A stretch of DNA of 64,000 nucleotides, taken from NCBI GenBank assembly GCA_013398295.1, contig VZSF01011140.1, positions 5,915 through 69,914 of the forward strand. The letters are read 5' to 3'. The position numbers and the translations under genes were made by a program. Positions within the stretch are counted from its first letter, which is position 1, and every line of letters starts with the position of its first letter. This document shows, piece by piece, positions 1-12,998 of this stretch. This stretch comes from Chionis minor (lineage: Eukaryota > Chordata > Aves > Charadriiformes > Chionididae). The notes under the pieces are model-generated. The model worked only from the letters and a program-made list of their open reading frames with translations, did no database searches and was not told the origin of the DNA.

Positions 1-290
1 CGGCGGGACGGTTCCCATGGCAACGCGGCCGGCCCGCCGCCCGCCGGGGCACAAAGGGAAGCGGCGCCTCCTCACGCCGGGCCGGCTCCCCCGGGCCCTA
101 TCCCCGCGCACCGGCGACCGGGGCCGTCCCGGTCCAGCCCTCTCCGCTGAGGAAGGGTCTCTGTGGAGAGCAGCCGCGGGGGAGCGGGCCTGCCCGCTGG
201 GCAGCGGCCCAGCAGGGCCGGCCTGTGCCTCCTCAGCCTCGGCGGGGCTGCACCTTCCTGGTACGCGAGAGGAGCCGACCGTCTTGAGAG
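1..290. promoter_or_regulatory. CpG island, probable promoter/first-exon region
   Basis: The first 290 bases are very GC-rich and dense in CpG (many CCGG, GCGC and CGGC runs), in sharp contrast to the AT-rich rest of the window. This is typical of a vertebrate housekeeping or neuronal promoter. The island is cut by the window edge, so the gene cannot be read. In the vertebrate order as I remember it, CHN1 lies downstream of ATF2 in the same orientation, so this could be the 5' end of CHN1 on the minus strand. That is inference only: no chimaerin exon is visible. Open frames inside it are by-products of GC richness and are not called as genes. Confidence 0.7.
11..24. promoter_or_regulatory. 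RFX/X-box-like palindromic site
   Basis: The sequence GTTCCCATGGCAAC is an imperfect inverted repeat (GTTGCC-AT-GGGAAC on the other strand). It differs by one base per orientation from the RFX consensus GTNRCC-N(0-3)-RGYAAC. Its position inside a CpG island supports a functional X-box, a site common in ciliary and neuronal promoters. Confidence 0.5.
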
Positions 291-298
291 AAACATGA

Positions 299-304
299 CT
301 TTTT

Positions 305-333
<29 letters not shown>
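299..333. repeat. Poly-T homopolymer tract
   Basis: An almost pure T run with one C sits at the edge of the CpG island. An undetermined base (n) at 372 lies just beyond it, so local sequence quality may be low here. Confidence 0.9.
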
Positions 334-335
<2 letters not shown>

Positions 336-3300
336 GGGGGAAAAAAATCTCCGTGAAACCCCCACAAAAAANTTAAAGCGAGAAGAAAATCTCCGTGTAA
401 ACGCCAGCAAACATGAAGAGAGCGCAAAACTGTGGAGCCCCCCTGTCAAAATGTTTTGGTGCAAGAAATTGCAGCCAGCCCAGCTGCCGTTGTTTTTCTC
501 CCTGTCCAGGACCGTAAATTTCAGAGCTAAAAGCGTTTAATTGAAAAGACAGCATTGTGCCCGCTGTAACTCATTTGCACAGTTTGCATGTTTTAACCCG
601 AAAACAGATATTTTAAACAGAGGTTGGTTAGGAGCCAGCAGGTCTTGCCCCATGTAGGCAGGATAATCAGACCCGCCTTGTTTGGTGGCAGTTTCTCACT
701 TGCAAGTATTACTTGACCTCTCAGATGGAAGCGGTGTCTGCCCAGGATCCAAATCCAGCCTGAGCACGATTGACACAAAATCTTTAGTCCAATTTAATCC
801 ATTACAGCTGTGCAAATCCACGACCCCTCACAGCAGAGGTTTCGGAGGCATCAGCCAGGGACAAGCAGCTTGTGCAGGTGCTGCCGGCAGCATCGCACAG
901 CCTGTCCCACCTTCTGCGGTGCCGTGGTGGGAGGTACGTGTCCAAGACACGGGCTTTGCCATCGGACAGTCGGAAGAGCATGTACCTAGGCTGCATCTAC
1001 AGCCACTGCAGTTAATGGTTCCCCTTGGTGTGAATGCAGTTCGGGGTCAGCAAGTACATAAAATACGTTTTCTTTCAACAGCGCAGCTAAAACATAAAGG
1101 TCTGTCTGAAAAATGGGTGGTTTATGTATTTAGTTGCACGCGGGTTTTCGTACTCTGATTTCTACCCAGCCTTTTTGTAGACAACAAAAAGGGAAAGATT
1201 GCGTGGGAAAGTTTTCCAATGTCTTTAAATCTTGTTCGATACAACAAGAAAAACATGGGGTTTTGTTACGTCTGTCAGATATTTCAAAGCATAGGTTTTT
1301 ATGTTGATATATTTTGCTTAGTGTGCAAAGCTAGAAAAAAATAAACATTTTATCCCAGAGTGATTGTTTCCTTCATTTTACTCCTTCCCAAGTGAAATCC
1401 AGCACAATGGACCTGATTTCACAAAACATTTTCATTTTGTGTGTTTATTCATTTTGTGTGTTTATTCATTTTGTGTGTAAGCACAGGAGTTTGTTGAGCA
1501 CTGGACTACTGAGAAATAATATCTTAATTGCGGGGCTAAAAGAAGGTTGAATAGATGAAAAATGGTTTGGAGAAAAGCAGCACAAAAAAATCTTTGCTGT
1601 TCTGCCTAGATGATTTGACCTTTGTGTGCACAGGGTGTTTCGTTTTGGTTTGTGGAAACAAGTAGGATCTTTATACAGATTTTTTTTTTTTAATTCTCTT
1701 ACATTTCCTGGAATTAAATCCCAAGCTTTCACTCAGCTTCCTTCAATTAAATAGCCAGCTTTTACTCTTCCACTACTCCAGAATCGTTATTGCTATCTAC
1801 TGAACTGCATGCTTACAGTGGAAGTGTTTTCCTGCCCAGAGAAAGTGACAGTATTTTTCATGATAGGCATTATCAATACCAGAGTTGTTAAGACCAGCCT
1901 GAGTAATTTGATTAGTCATTTCAATTGTCTAATAATGCCTTGTCTATTAGTGCAGTTATGGCTAAAACCTAGGGCACTGTGCTGGCCATTTCACAGTTGG
2001 CTACTAGAGTCCTATTTCACCGTGCCAGGAAGAGTTCCGCAGCTGATCTGAGTTTTCAAAACAAATTGAGCTCAATCATTATTTCTAATTAGATTATTTG
2101 CTTGGTCTGGGAGCAGCCTGCAGAGAACAGCGGTGGCTTTGGGAAGGACTTCACCAGCAGGCTCCTGCCCAGAGCCCTCCACGTGCCCTCGCAGGTGTTG
2201 GCACAAGAAGCCTGCTGGGGGTGGCCAGGAGAGTGGCTGAACATGGTATGTACCGCCGTACCCACTGGCAATGCTGGCTCTTACAGAGGCTGACACAGCC
2301 TTGACACAGCAGGAAGAAATCAAAAGTGCAAACGGGGGAAAAAAATTAGCCCAAAGTTTACTAGGCGAAGGTCCCTTCCCCCATGCCCTCCTTTCTGAAT
2401 GGACCCAAAATCCTCACGGCAATTTATTTCTTTTTAACAACATCATTAACTTAAAGTTACATAATGCCTTATCAGGCCAGCACATCTTGGCGCACCAGCA
2501 ATAACAATGATTTAACCACAACCCTGGGAATTTTGGTAGAAGAGAGCTGGAGCTTACGGAGCGCAAACTCTCCGTGGATGCTCCGGAACGTGGGGCAGCC
2601 GGAGCAACTAGCACAAAGCCCTGCTCAGCCAGAGGGGCTGTTCCTGCGGAGAGACCCCACGTTTGCTCTTTTGCAGGGGAGAGCACAAAAGAGGCTCCCC
2701 TTTTGCACGACCAAGTTAGTTTGCTGTTGATTTAAATGGCAACAAGGATGAGCTCAGTGTCTTCCCCTGCCTCTGCAGCCCTTGAAAAGTCTTCCTTTTC
2801 AAAATCAGTTAATTAGCATCACATTCTGTAGAAAAAGTATTATTATACTTGCCACCTGGTAGGTATAATTTAAAAGTAAAGTCTCCTGGAGAGACAGGAA
2901 GAGAGAGATGTGTAACATGCTATTTTCTGGCCTGCTTATTGTCCTTCGGCCTCCTCTCCCAAGCCTCAAGGCTCTATAAATACTGCAGCCAGTTATTACT
3001 GCTTCATTCTTCGTGTAAAATTACATTACTGAGATTAGGGGTTGGTTTCCAGCATTTAGGGTTAGGTTTAGTGAGGCTTTTTTGCCTCTCTCCTTTTGCC
3101 CCCTCGCTCTGGGTGCTGAGTCCTGTGGGAGCGGTGGCCCGTTTTCCACAGTGGCCTTTCTTTGATCCATCACCTTTCTCTGAGGGTCTGGTACAAAATT
3201 GCTTCTAATTACCTGACATTTATTCTTCAAACCTTAACTAATTCACTAATCATATAGTGATAAATGAGATTTTAAAATGAATCAGTGACATTTTTAAAGA

Positions 3301-6300
3301 TTTATACACAACTGTAAAGAAAGGTTCACAGCTAGTAAATATGATGTTGTGTGAAGAAAAAAACCCCATAAATTAAAGCTGTCCTGTGTTAATGGGAAGC
3401 AGTAAAAGTGAAGATACAGTGAGATGTTACCTGATGAATAGGGGTAGCAGCTCATCACAGTTAGTGTCTTCCTGCAACAGACCCCCCTTACAGCAGGAAA
3501 ACAGCACCGTAGAAGCCTTATCACGTGCAGAATTTAATTTAGCTTCTAATGTGTAATCGCTGGGAGTTTGTGGGGCGGGCCAGGGGTGGCCAAGGGCTGC
3601 CTTCCTGAGCAGATTCCGAGTTCACGCTATTGCAATGGAACATTTACTCCTTGGAAAATGGCAGGGCAGGTTTTACCGCTTGTTCAGCAAGATAAATTCG
3701 ATTGTGCTATCTAATTTAAAAGTCATCAATAAAAAGTTTAAAGACTGACTGCCAAGCTTGCTAGTTAAAATTAATGTTTATGTAGATGACAGCTATTTGA
3801 ACATAACACCAAGCCTATCACCAAACCCAGAACAGTCATTGCACATTACCAGCATTTTGAATGATCTTTCTCCGTTTGATGAGAGAACTGGCATTTGAGC
3901 TTATCTTTCGGATGCTGTTGTTGTTCATTATTAATGGCAAAGTCATTTAAACGCAATCATACCCAACACTGTACAGGCATAGAGGGAGACAGAATCCCGG
4001 CATCAAGTACAGCAGCTACGAGCAACCTTTGTAAACCAGACATAATCAGTGTTTTACTGGGATCTATTCTAGTCTGTAGATTGTGGTGGTAATTTTTTTT
4101 TTTTAATCTACAGGGTACAGATTAGCAAAGTAACAGTTACTAGGAGGAACTTGCATGTTGAATTTGATGATCATTGCCAAAGAATGTGAGATACGTGTTA
4201 CATAACCACTGTACCTTCTGTTTTAAATCACAGCTACCACATTATAAACTCACATTTGGCATCCTATCCTGATCACAGGAATTGTACTATATCCCGTAAC
4301 AGCTTAGAGCAGTTTAATATACAGTAGGTGATGTACATCACTGGAGTCAAAAGTGGGCTTAACAGGCCTGCTTTTGGCTCTCTGGGTCATGAAAAAATGT
4401 CTTTTTTGGTGACATAAGTGACAACGACAACCTTTAGAGCTAGATTCTTTTTCTGGTTACATTAGAAGTGAATGCCACAAGATCTAAGGGGAAGCAGCAC
4501 AGGCGCACAATCTTAATTTTAAAAGTAAACTAAAACTGTTTGCTTAACATCTAAACAAATCGTTATGTTTAGACTGACTTTATGAGACATTATGCCATTT
4601 TTGAATGAAACCACATCAGAGGGAAAAAGCTCCCTCTTAGCTATGTTTCTTGAGCAAAGTCCTTTCTAAACTGATTCTGAAGGACTTTTACATTATGGCT
4701 CCCACTTAATTGGATTTCCGAGTTGGCAATAAATGTGATGAGAATTACATAGCAAACAGGTACGATGGATAGGATATAGTAGATGCTCTCTGTGTATCTT
4801 GGCAAAGTTATATGGTCTTATTCTTTGATGTATTTTCCATTAAAAAGAACACCTGCACCTGAATTACTCTTCCTAGCTAGTTTTTCCCATGCAACAGATA
4901 AAACCAGCAGCACTTTCAATAATATCCATCTTTGTCCCTCTCAGTAACGTGTCTGCCCTAACACTGCTGGTGTAAATAGGTCGGAGAATGGAAAATGCTG
5001 GGCTTGGTAGACCTGAAGTACACTTCCTTTTGCTCCGAATTAGGTGACTACTTTCAGGTTCTCCGAGAGGTATCCTGCCCCGTCTTTCACGTCAAGAGCT
5101 ACCTCTAATACTTTCACACAAATTTACAGGTATTTCCAGCACTACAGTTGCGTCAAGGAAGGACTGGTCTTCCTGTCTCCCGCATGTCTAAGGATGGAGG
5201 CTGGAAAAGGGTTAGAAAACGCAGTGTGCTGTATGGAAAGGGAAAATCCAGAGCTACCCAAATTTCTTTCATAATCACCACCATATAAATGGCTAGATTT
5301 GACCAAAACTAAGTGAGCCTTACCCTCCGGTTAGGGTGTGAGCTTCCTGAGGGTGCCAGCACACAAACAAGGTGCTGATCACCCTAACGCTCGCTGTGGA
5401 TCGTGGCTGCTCAGCACGTTGGGGTTTATGCTGACACGCAGAGCTTTCCTCTCACAGCGGGTTCCAGGTGATGTTTAGACCAAGCAGTATCAAAATAGGT
5501 GAGCGACCAAACCCTTTATAACAGCAAAAGGCTGTTTTTATTTCCAGCTGGTCTGAATATACTTTAACACCAGACTTTTTATGAGCTTTCTTATTGCTTG
5601 TGTGCACACTTACTAGCATATCCCGTCAGCACAGACTTCTAGTGCGAGATCAGCTAATAATTATTAAATTATTAGGAAATTTCAAAATTGCTTACACTTT
5701 TGCCCAGATGTAAGAGCTGCATACTTTAAGTTTCATTTTTGAGAGTCCTGCGTATGAAACACAATATGTTTTTGATTGCTTGTTTTATTAAGTGAAACGA
5801 ACAGGCTAATTAAAGAAATTCCAGGAAGTTTCTGTTTTCTGTCTCCTAGGGACAAGCCTCAAGTGTCAAAGGAGATAATACTGATGGCTATAAAACACCC
5901 AAGTGTGTTTATACTGGCTGTAAAATGCAGCTTATAGCTTCTATTTAACTTTCATAATATTTTCTTTTTACACCATGCTTAGAAATACATATTAAGGCAT
6001 TAGTTGAAGTAGTGCTTGTATATATTTTAAAAAAATCGGTAATTGCAAGTTAAAAACAGAAGGCAAGCCATTGGCAAAACAGTCTTAGGGATAAACTGTT
6101 ATAATTTCATCTATAAACACTAAAATCTAGGAACAAGCTAGCCATAAAAAAAAAAATTAAAAAATTTCATGATACTTTTAGTCCTGACTTCCCAAATGTC
6201 TTTAACCATGAGGGGATGATCTTACTTGAAGCCATAAGCTATGCCACAGAATTGGCGGTGGTTCTTTGTGCAATTGATTGAGATGACTAGATCCACTGGA

Positions 6301-6440
6301 TCCAGCTCTAGCTCCACTGGATGGCTTTGAAGAATCGCTAAAGAAATTAAATCTTCTCAGAAGCAACCCAAACCTGCAATTCTGAAATGCTGTATAGATG
6401 TCACGATTTAGGCGCTATTCAGGCAATCTCCCAGAGCCCT
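300..6440. other. Intergenic, no gene recognised
   Basis: AT-rich to mixed DNA with scattered stop codons in all frames and no recognisable protein family. The longest open frame (682-1158, plus) has no domain features and crosses low-complexity patches. A GC-richer patch at about 2100-2330 and AT-rich homeobox-like sites near 3220-3300 and 3640-3890 could be regulatory. Nothing decisive is visible. Confidence 0.6.
1434..1477. repeat. 17-bp tandem repeat, about 2.6 copies
   Basis: The unit ATTTTGTGTGTTTATTC occurs exactly twice (1434-1450, 1451-1467) and then partially (1468-1477). It is a short local tandem duplication. Confidence 0.95.
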
Positions 6441-6482
6441 GGTGGAGCCCTGGTCGTGCCCCACGCTGGGCGCCAGTAAATC
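6441..6482 (-). mobile_element. ERV primer-binding site and leader remnant
   Basis: Immediately inside the LTR on the minus strand lies TGGCGCCCAGCGTGGGGC (about 6458-6475). It matches, with one mismatch as remembered, the primer-binding site for tRNA-Lys1,2. This marks the LTR as a 5' LTR read on the minus strand with a short leader after it. No gag-like frame follows: the sequence below about 6400 shows no retroviral coding similarity that I can see, so the provirus is truncated here. Confidence 0.7.
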
Positions 6483-7205
6483 TGTCGTGGTTTAGGCCAG
6501 ACTGGCCATCAAGGCAGATGACAGATGCTCTCCCCGACCTCTCTCTTCAAGGAGAGGAAGAAGAGAGACAGACTTAGGAGTTTAGAAGGAACTAAACTAC
6601 TGTAATGAAAATATTAATAATAAAATAAAAAAGAAAATAATGAAATGTATACAAAACCATATTCAGCTTCCAGGAGGACGATCACCTCACTGGCAGGCAC
6701 TGGTAAAGTCCCAGACTGGACTCAGTGACGCACAGGAGCTGAACTCAGGAACTGGATTGAGGAACACAGGGATCGGGATCAAAGGCAGACGGACAGACAG
6801 AGTCCTCCTCAGACACCGGCCATTGAAGAAAGAGAGCTGACGCTTTGATCCCTCAGCTTTTATACTGAGCACGATGCAGATGGGATGGAATACCCCCTTG
6901 GTCAGTTTTGGGTCACCTGTCCTGTCCGCTCCTCCCCACAGGTGGGAACCCTCTACGCAATTCCACTTCCGACCCTCCAACGGGGCAATAGCAAAGTTGT
7001 TTGGCCTCAGTTGTTATAGCAGTAAGTACAAGCAGGAGCCTCTCTGCATCCCATGCCTTGGCACCAGCTATGAAGACTGGTCTTACCACTCTGAGAGCAA
7101 AGTGTCTGCACAACATGCCGGTAATTTCAGTGGTCAGACGAGGCCTAGCTGCAAAGTAAAATCACTGAAAGCAAAATAGGTTCAGTTTTACCTCAAACCA
7201 GGACA
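6483..7205 (-). mobile_element. Avian endogenous retrovirus 5' LTR
   Basis: The block runs from TGTCGTGG to CCAGGACA on the plus strand, with terminal TG...CA. Read on the minus strand it begins TGTCCTGGTTTGAGG and ends CTAAACCACGACA, the termini of a common avian ERV LTR family. On the same strand it has a TATA box, TATAAAA at 6858-6864, the right distance upstream for an R region. A primer-binding site follows. Length is about 723 bp. An AT-rich stretch at 6600-6660 lies in the presumed U5 part. No complementary 3' LTR is seen in the window. Confidence 0.8.
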
Positions 7206-10200
7206 AAAGAACCGCCACAAAAGAGATGATTTTTTTTTTCTTTTGGTACTACTAGCTTTTCTTTAATTTGCAGGTTTTATTCCCAATAAAAGCTGAAAAG
7301 TTCTGTTTTCTCTTTAATTGCTTTAAGACAACATTCTTAAGTTGTACATTCTTAGTGCAATTATTTGATTTTCTAATAGCAGAGCCCTCAAAGTGATTTC
7401 TACACTCTTAGAGAAGCCAACGTGTCACTGAAGCCATTCAAAACCAAAAAAAGAATGTTTTTAATGAGGGTATTAGTTATCGCATGCAACTTGTTTCTCA
7501 GAGTTGTGTCTTCTAGCACACTTGGTGTTCTTTGAAAGAATGTCCAAGTTTTACAGCACCTGAAACATTCAAAGGTCAAAATTTTAAAGCTCAACAAGGG
7601 TGTACAGGTCCTGGGTAAGGTAAATGGCATCAAATTTGAATTTTATGTGATAGTTTAGAAAATGGATTATATGAGTAAGAAGTGAACTTTGAAAATGTTC
7701 TGAGAATTTCCTGCGGTATAGACATACACAATCTAGTTATCGAGTGCCTTTGCAGAATGAACTTTAATGACTTGAAGATGCTTCTATGCCCAAGTTTCAA
7801 AGTGCTGTGATAGCACAAGCGCTGGATAACTAATTGCAGTTCAATGAATCTCTGAGAGAGGTGTGCTTTCTTCCGCCGGGAAGACTTTTGAAAGAGAATA
7901 CAAAATCTTCCAAACCAAGCAAGGAAGCACATGCAGTAGTGGTACCTTTCCACTTGATTGCACTTACCACAGCTGACTCCACATGCAGGCAGGTAACGGC
8001 AGCAGCACACAAAAAAGCAGCACAGAATAAGGTTGAAAATACCTTCCAAGACCAGCATTAGCTCTTCAGGGTTGCAGAGAGATGACATTATCCAAAGCAA
8101 CTTCAAAGAGCTGAAGGAGATTAAAGTTTTTCCTCTTAATGATTCTGAAGTGTTATTGAAGGGATCAATAGCTTTTCCTGTTAAACAAGTTGTTTAAATC
8201 AAGTATTCCTGGAGAGGAGACAAACCAATCCTGGAAGTAATAGTGGGATTTAATTAGGATTTGAGATTTTTACTGTTCATTAATTGATCTGCCAGTCTCA
8301 CAATAGTTTTAGTGAACTGTAAATTTACGAGAGTAAGATTCCTTACGAAAGGACGAAATTATCTGATCCCTTCTGAGCCCTTTTATTTGTGCAAAAAAGC
8401 ATAATTTATCATGTGGTCCCCATAATTTTCTCATTTCTGTACCTGATGTCACTGTTTTTTCTGGGGGAAACAGGGAAGGGGAAGGGAAGAAAAGAAGTGT
8501 TATTTCCCCCGTCTTTAATAATAAAATAACTACATCCCATGGTTGTGCACGTTTTGCTTATTGTTAACCAAGACACATGGAAAGCCCCACAACAAAGCAA
8601 AGCTAAATTAGCAGATATCCCAGTCCTAAATTGACAATGCCAGAGACAATTACTAAGACTTGCTGACTTCTCAGCTGTGCATGCAGCCGTTTTATTTTAA
8701 ACAAAATCAGAGATCGTACAACTGATCTTGCGATCTGACTTGCATATCACGGCACCAACCTCAGATCTAGAATTCAACCTCACGTATTCGCTTGTGAAAA
8801 CTCACACGATACTCAATCAAGGGTATGTACGAAACTAATTCCTGGTTTAGTCCTTCCAAAATGCAGTTCCTAGTGGCTTTCTACACGCAGTAGAGGTGCA
8901 ATACTGATGCTTTCAGCCTGTACAAATACAATGACTTCAGAGTTTATCTGCAGCAACAAGTCACTGATAAGGGGAGCAGTTTCCAAGGAGGGGTTGTTAT
9001 GTTTTGGGGGGTGTTGTTGTTTTGGGGTTTTTTTCTTTTTCCCTAAACCCCAGGAAGTCAAGTAAATGTGTTGAAAAGATGTAACCAAGCAAAGCTCTTG
9101 GGCAAACACTGTACAACAGCGTGAGCAGGGACACCCAGGCCCTCACCATTTCAGTGTGGGCTGCAGCAAAGTTTCAAATGCCAATTTGCTGCTTGTTCTG
9201 TGAAAACAGCTTCTTTGGAGCACCAAGGGAAAACTGCTCTCCTTCCTGCTCCTAGATGGACATATTTTTAAGAACGTGTCTTAAACATTGTCCCATGTTT
9301 TAAGGGAACCATGGGACAAAGAAATACAATTAGTTTATTCCCTGAGAGTGTCAAAATCAAAAGCATCGATCCAGAATATCATGTTAAACACCATTAAAAT
9401 AATTTCCTTTTTATAGCATATAATCATTACCCATATAAAGACATTAAAAGTAACATTACCTGTGCTTTGCCCAGTTCTTTGAAGGAATGAAAAACTTTGT
9501 GTAGGCACTATGTACTGATTCACATTTGTATTTAGACGATAGCTTCAGAAAGCATACATGCAAAGTTCGGATGGATCATTACTAATCAGATTGTTTTCAT
9601 GATTGTTTCCCCTTAATTTCAAGGTTTGATCATGAATGTCTGCTCTTAGGATTTCTTTTCTTCCCTGTCCGTGCAACAGAAGACCTGTCTTCCGCCTGTG
9701 AGGAATCGTATCCTCTTCAAAGCATCCTGCTGCTCTGGAAATTGAGAGTGAAGGGCAGATGCAGCCACAATGCCTGATGTCATGGCATCTTTGTTAACTG
9801 CTACAACAACATCGCCAGGGCAGATTGGATTTCTGCACCAGCCTGCAGAATACCCGTCAGAGACCCTTGGTCTAATTAGAGCCCTGGCGACTGCTGCTAT
9901 GAGCATCTTGCAGTGCAACAGGTTAACACAGATCTCGAGGTAGAGAAATTCAGATCGTACATGGAAAAAGCAGACCCATAAACAACAACAGCAGCAACAC
10001 CCCTGTCACAATGGAAAAGATAGATGAAACATACATCTTTCACATAGAAAGATGAAACACAGTGGAGCTCTCTTCAGTCAGCCCTGTTTCTGAAGCGGGA
10101 GCATCTCCATCAGTGGGCTCAAATCACATGCAGGGTGTGACTGCCGTCTCCTATGCCCACTTTACGTTGATGAATACATTTAAATAGAATTACAGGGGGC

Positions 10201-10812
10201 GTTATATTGTTTGTTATTGCTGTACAAGCAAAGTCTGTTATGCCATTCTAGAGGCCAGTTCATGGCATTTACTTTTTCAGGAGTCTATTCGAAAATTGTA
10301 GGTTTTTGGTTGGGGTTTTTTGCTTGTTTGTTTGTTTGGGGTTTTTTTAAGCTTTTATGTTCTTCTCTAAGGAGTCACACAGGCCAATTGTGCTATGAAG
10401 AGGCTTGTACCATTCCCTGGTAGTTCATCAGAAGAGCAGAAAGAATGGTTTCCCCATATCTCCTTAGAACGATGAACCAGAGGGAAAAGCCTCCTACCAG
10501 CAGAGAAAGAGATGAACCGTCAGTGAAGCAGAGTTGGCTTTCAGCTTCTTTTCACGCAGCACTGGCCAAATTAACATTTTTGTATTTTATTATTATCAAG
10601 TAGCAGTAAGGTGCAGCCTGACAACTCCGTTTAAAAGGTTGTTTAACCCTTAGCAGGGGAAAACTCACCCCACTGCTGCCCAAGGAAGGCAGGGAGCTCT
10701 CAGGCAGCAGGGCAGGGTGGCACCCCAGCCACTACAGACTGGGGAAGCTGCCCCTTTCCCCAGCTTCTCTGGCTTCTTCCCTCAACAGCTCAATGTTCTG
10801 TAGAATATCAGG

Positions 10813-10836
10813 AAAAAAAAAAAAAAAAAAAAAAAA
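10813..10836. repeat. Poly-A tract (A24)
   Basis: A pure A run. No retrocopy or SINE body was recognised upstream of it. Confidence 0.95.
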
Positions 10837-12970
10837 CTTTATGTCAGCATAAAGAATGTATTTGCTCAAAATATTCATCAGTTACCACTAGATGGCATTT
10901 TGTTCCTGAGAAAATAGGAACTCCCAGGTTTCGAATTACTTGTTACAGACAGCAGGAAACAGTAGGAAATGGAATTACTTACCTCATTCGGTTAATAATT
11001 TATTATCCATTGTCTTGGGTAAGCAAGACATCACTAACACAAGACACTTTTACTTGCAAATTTATAAATCTCCTTTAGTTAACTATAGCTTGTCACTCTT
11101 CATCCCTCTGCTCAGTAGGTAGGGCTTTCAGCTGCAGTCAGCACTTACCAAAGTCTTTCCACATTTTTAAATGAAAGACAAATGTAGGCCAGTTCAGACT
11201 TTGAGCATGCCCTGGAAACCTGCCAGAAATGCCTTGCTCCAGTAACCGTATACACTATTTCCTGTGTTATTTTTGGATAAACCCTTAATACAGATTGCAG
11301 TATCAAAAAAAAAAAATCCCATTCCGGAAGAGAGCGGTTACAATTTGGTTATTATGAAAAAATATTTTCATAATATTCGATTGTATTTGCACCAGTTCAT
11401 TTTAATTTCAGCTTGTACAAGCTATGATGTACAAGATGACTTTTCCATTCTTAATCTTTGCAGGGTTCAGTGTATGGTACTCAGAGACGCAAGGAAGTTC
11501 TACTGGGCACATCCTGGGGTGACATGTAGGTAGCTTGTTTAATGTCCATAAGCCTCTCAATATCAGATTAAAACTAAGCAAGAGGATTTTTCCCTTACTC
11601 TGTAGCAAAATGGGAGACCGAGAAGTGAAATATTAACTCTTTTCCTTAAAAAAAGACGAGACTACAGTTAACTCTTACTTACAGAAAGTCACAACGCCTT
11701 CAATAGAAGTTCTTAGTTTAGTTTTTACATGTATGTAAATATACACGATATTATGAAGATGTTTTTTCATTAGATAGTCATAAATACTGCTGCTCTGAGC
11801 AAACAGCAGCCTCTTTAATGGTTCATCACAACAGAATTCAGCAATCAGAATATCGTTCTAACTTCACTTCCCAATGAAACTCTGAAAGGAAAAAAATAAA
11901 AAATCAAAATCCCCCCAGAACAGAACTCAAAAGATATTTCAAGTATGGTCTATTAAAAACAATTAAGCTTTTGGAGTAATACAAAAGCGCATACCAACGT
12001 GCTTCAGAAATACTTCACTTTCGAGTGTTTTTTAATATGTACTCAAGGTATCTAAAGTATAGATCTCACACCAAGGTCTCCTGCTCTTAACAGGTCGCCA
12101 GGTCCGCTGGCAACAGCCCCAGCAATTGCTGCTAGTCACAGGCGAGGCGCTGAACGGCTGTTGGTAGATTAGACAAATTATTAAAATCTTTCAGGGTAGA
12201 GGCTTATGGCAGCATTCATGTAACCCCCAAACACTAGTATCATAGATTTCTAAGCACTCGAAGAGTAAAGGTGAGAAAATATTCAGGGAAAAAGCTCCCC
12301 TGCTTAGACTAAGGTACTTTAAGGCTCCAGGTATGACAGTGGCTTCAGAGGGGTAACTTTAGGTCTTAGAAAGAAAGGCAATATTGAGTTAGAAGAAAAA
12401 TAAACAAATAAATAAATAAAAATCGCTGGATCATGACACACAGAGTGTCTGTGCATCACTGAGATTTTCTCCGACTAATTTATTTTTTCTGACAGAAGCA
12501 CTGATGGTGATTAACAGCTGGCTAAATCAGATCCTGCTCTTATACTTGCTCAGGAAAGTCTCATTATAGAAGGAATCTAACTTCACTAGGGTAAAACTAA
12601 TCTTCACCTCATAAAACAGGCACAAATTTATTTGAAAACTACATTGTAGGAAAGCTGCTTTAGTTTAAGTCAAATATTTTAAAAAATGGTGCACTGCAAA
12701 ATTTTGAGCGGCTTTGTATTGGTTTAGTAACTATACGCAGGCACTTTTTTTTTTTTTTTAAAGTTTAGCTTAATACTATTCTCCAGCAACATGAGCTGGA
12801 GAGAAAGAAATCAACAGACATGGCGAACCGAAACTTTACAATCCCTAGAAGATTGTGTTTATAACAATCTAACTCTGCCAAAGTGGTGAGAAGCCCCACA
12901 GGATTGTTTGCGCTCTAATGAACACGTCGCAGCGCCTGGTATATTATGAAGAGCAGTTATGTTAAGTAGG

Positions 12971-12998
12971 GGGTGTGTGTGTGTGTGGTGTGTGTGTC
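12971..12998. repeat. (TG)n dinucleotide microsatellite
   Basis: A run of TG units interrupted once by GG, following GGGGG. Confidence 0.95.

Noticed and set aside
902..960. Possible exon with GAG/GTACGTG donor on plus strand
   Set aside because: No convincing acceptor, frame or family; a donor-like string alone is not evidence.
682..1158. 158-codon open frame on the plus strand
   Set aside because: No domain, no splice or conservation signal, and it crosses ordinary intergenic sequence; such lengths occur by chance.
3033..3072. Telomere-like TTAGGG/TTTAGGG motifs
   Set aside because: Only two or three imperfect units; too short for an interstitial telomeric array.
4955..4980. ACTGCTGGTGTAAAT phrase seen in some reptile LINE tails
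   Set aside because: Too short and without supporting flanks to call an element.
7630..8106. 158-codon open frame on the minus strand
   Set aside because: Cys/Phe-rich low-information translation without any family pattern; no supporting gene structure.
9646..9918. 90-codon minus frame with GDVVVAVNKDAMTSG
   Set aside because: Superficially domain-like but without flanking splice sites or family match; treated as chance.
10813..10836. Poly-A as the tail of a processed pseudogene
   Set aside because: No coding or SINE body and no target-site duplication was recognised next to it.
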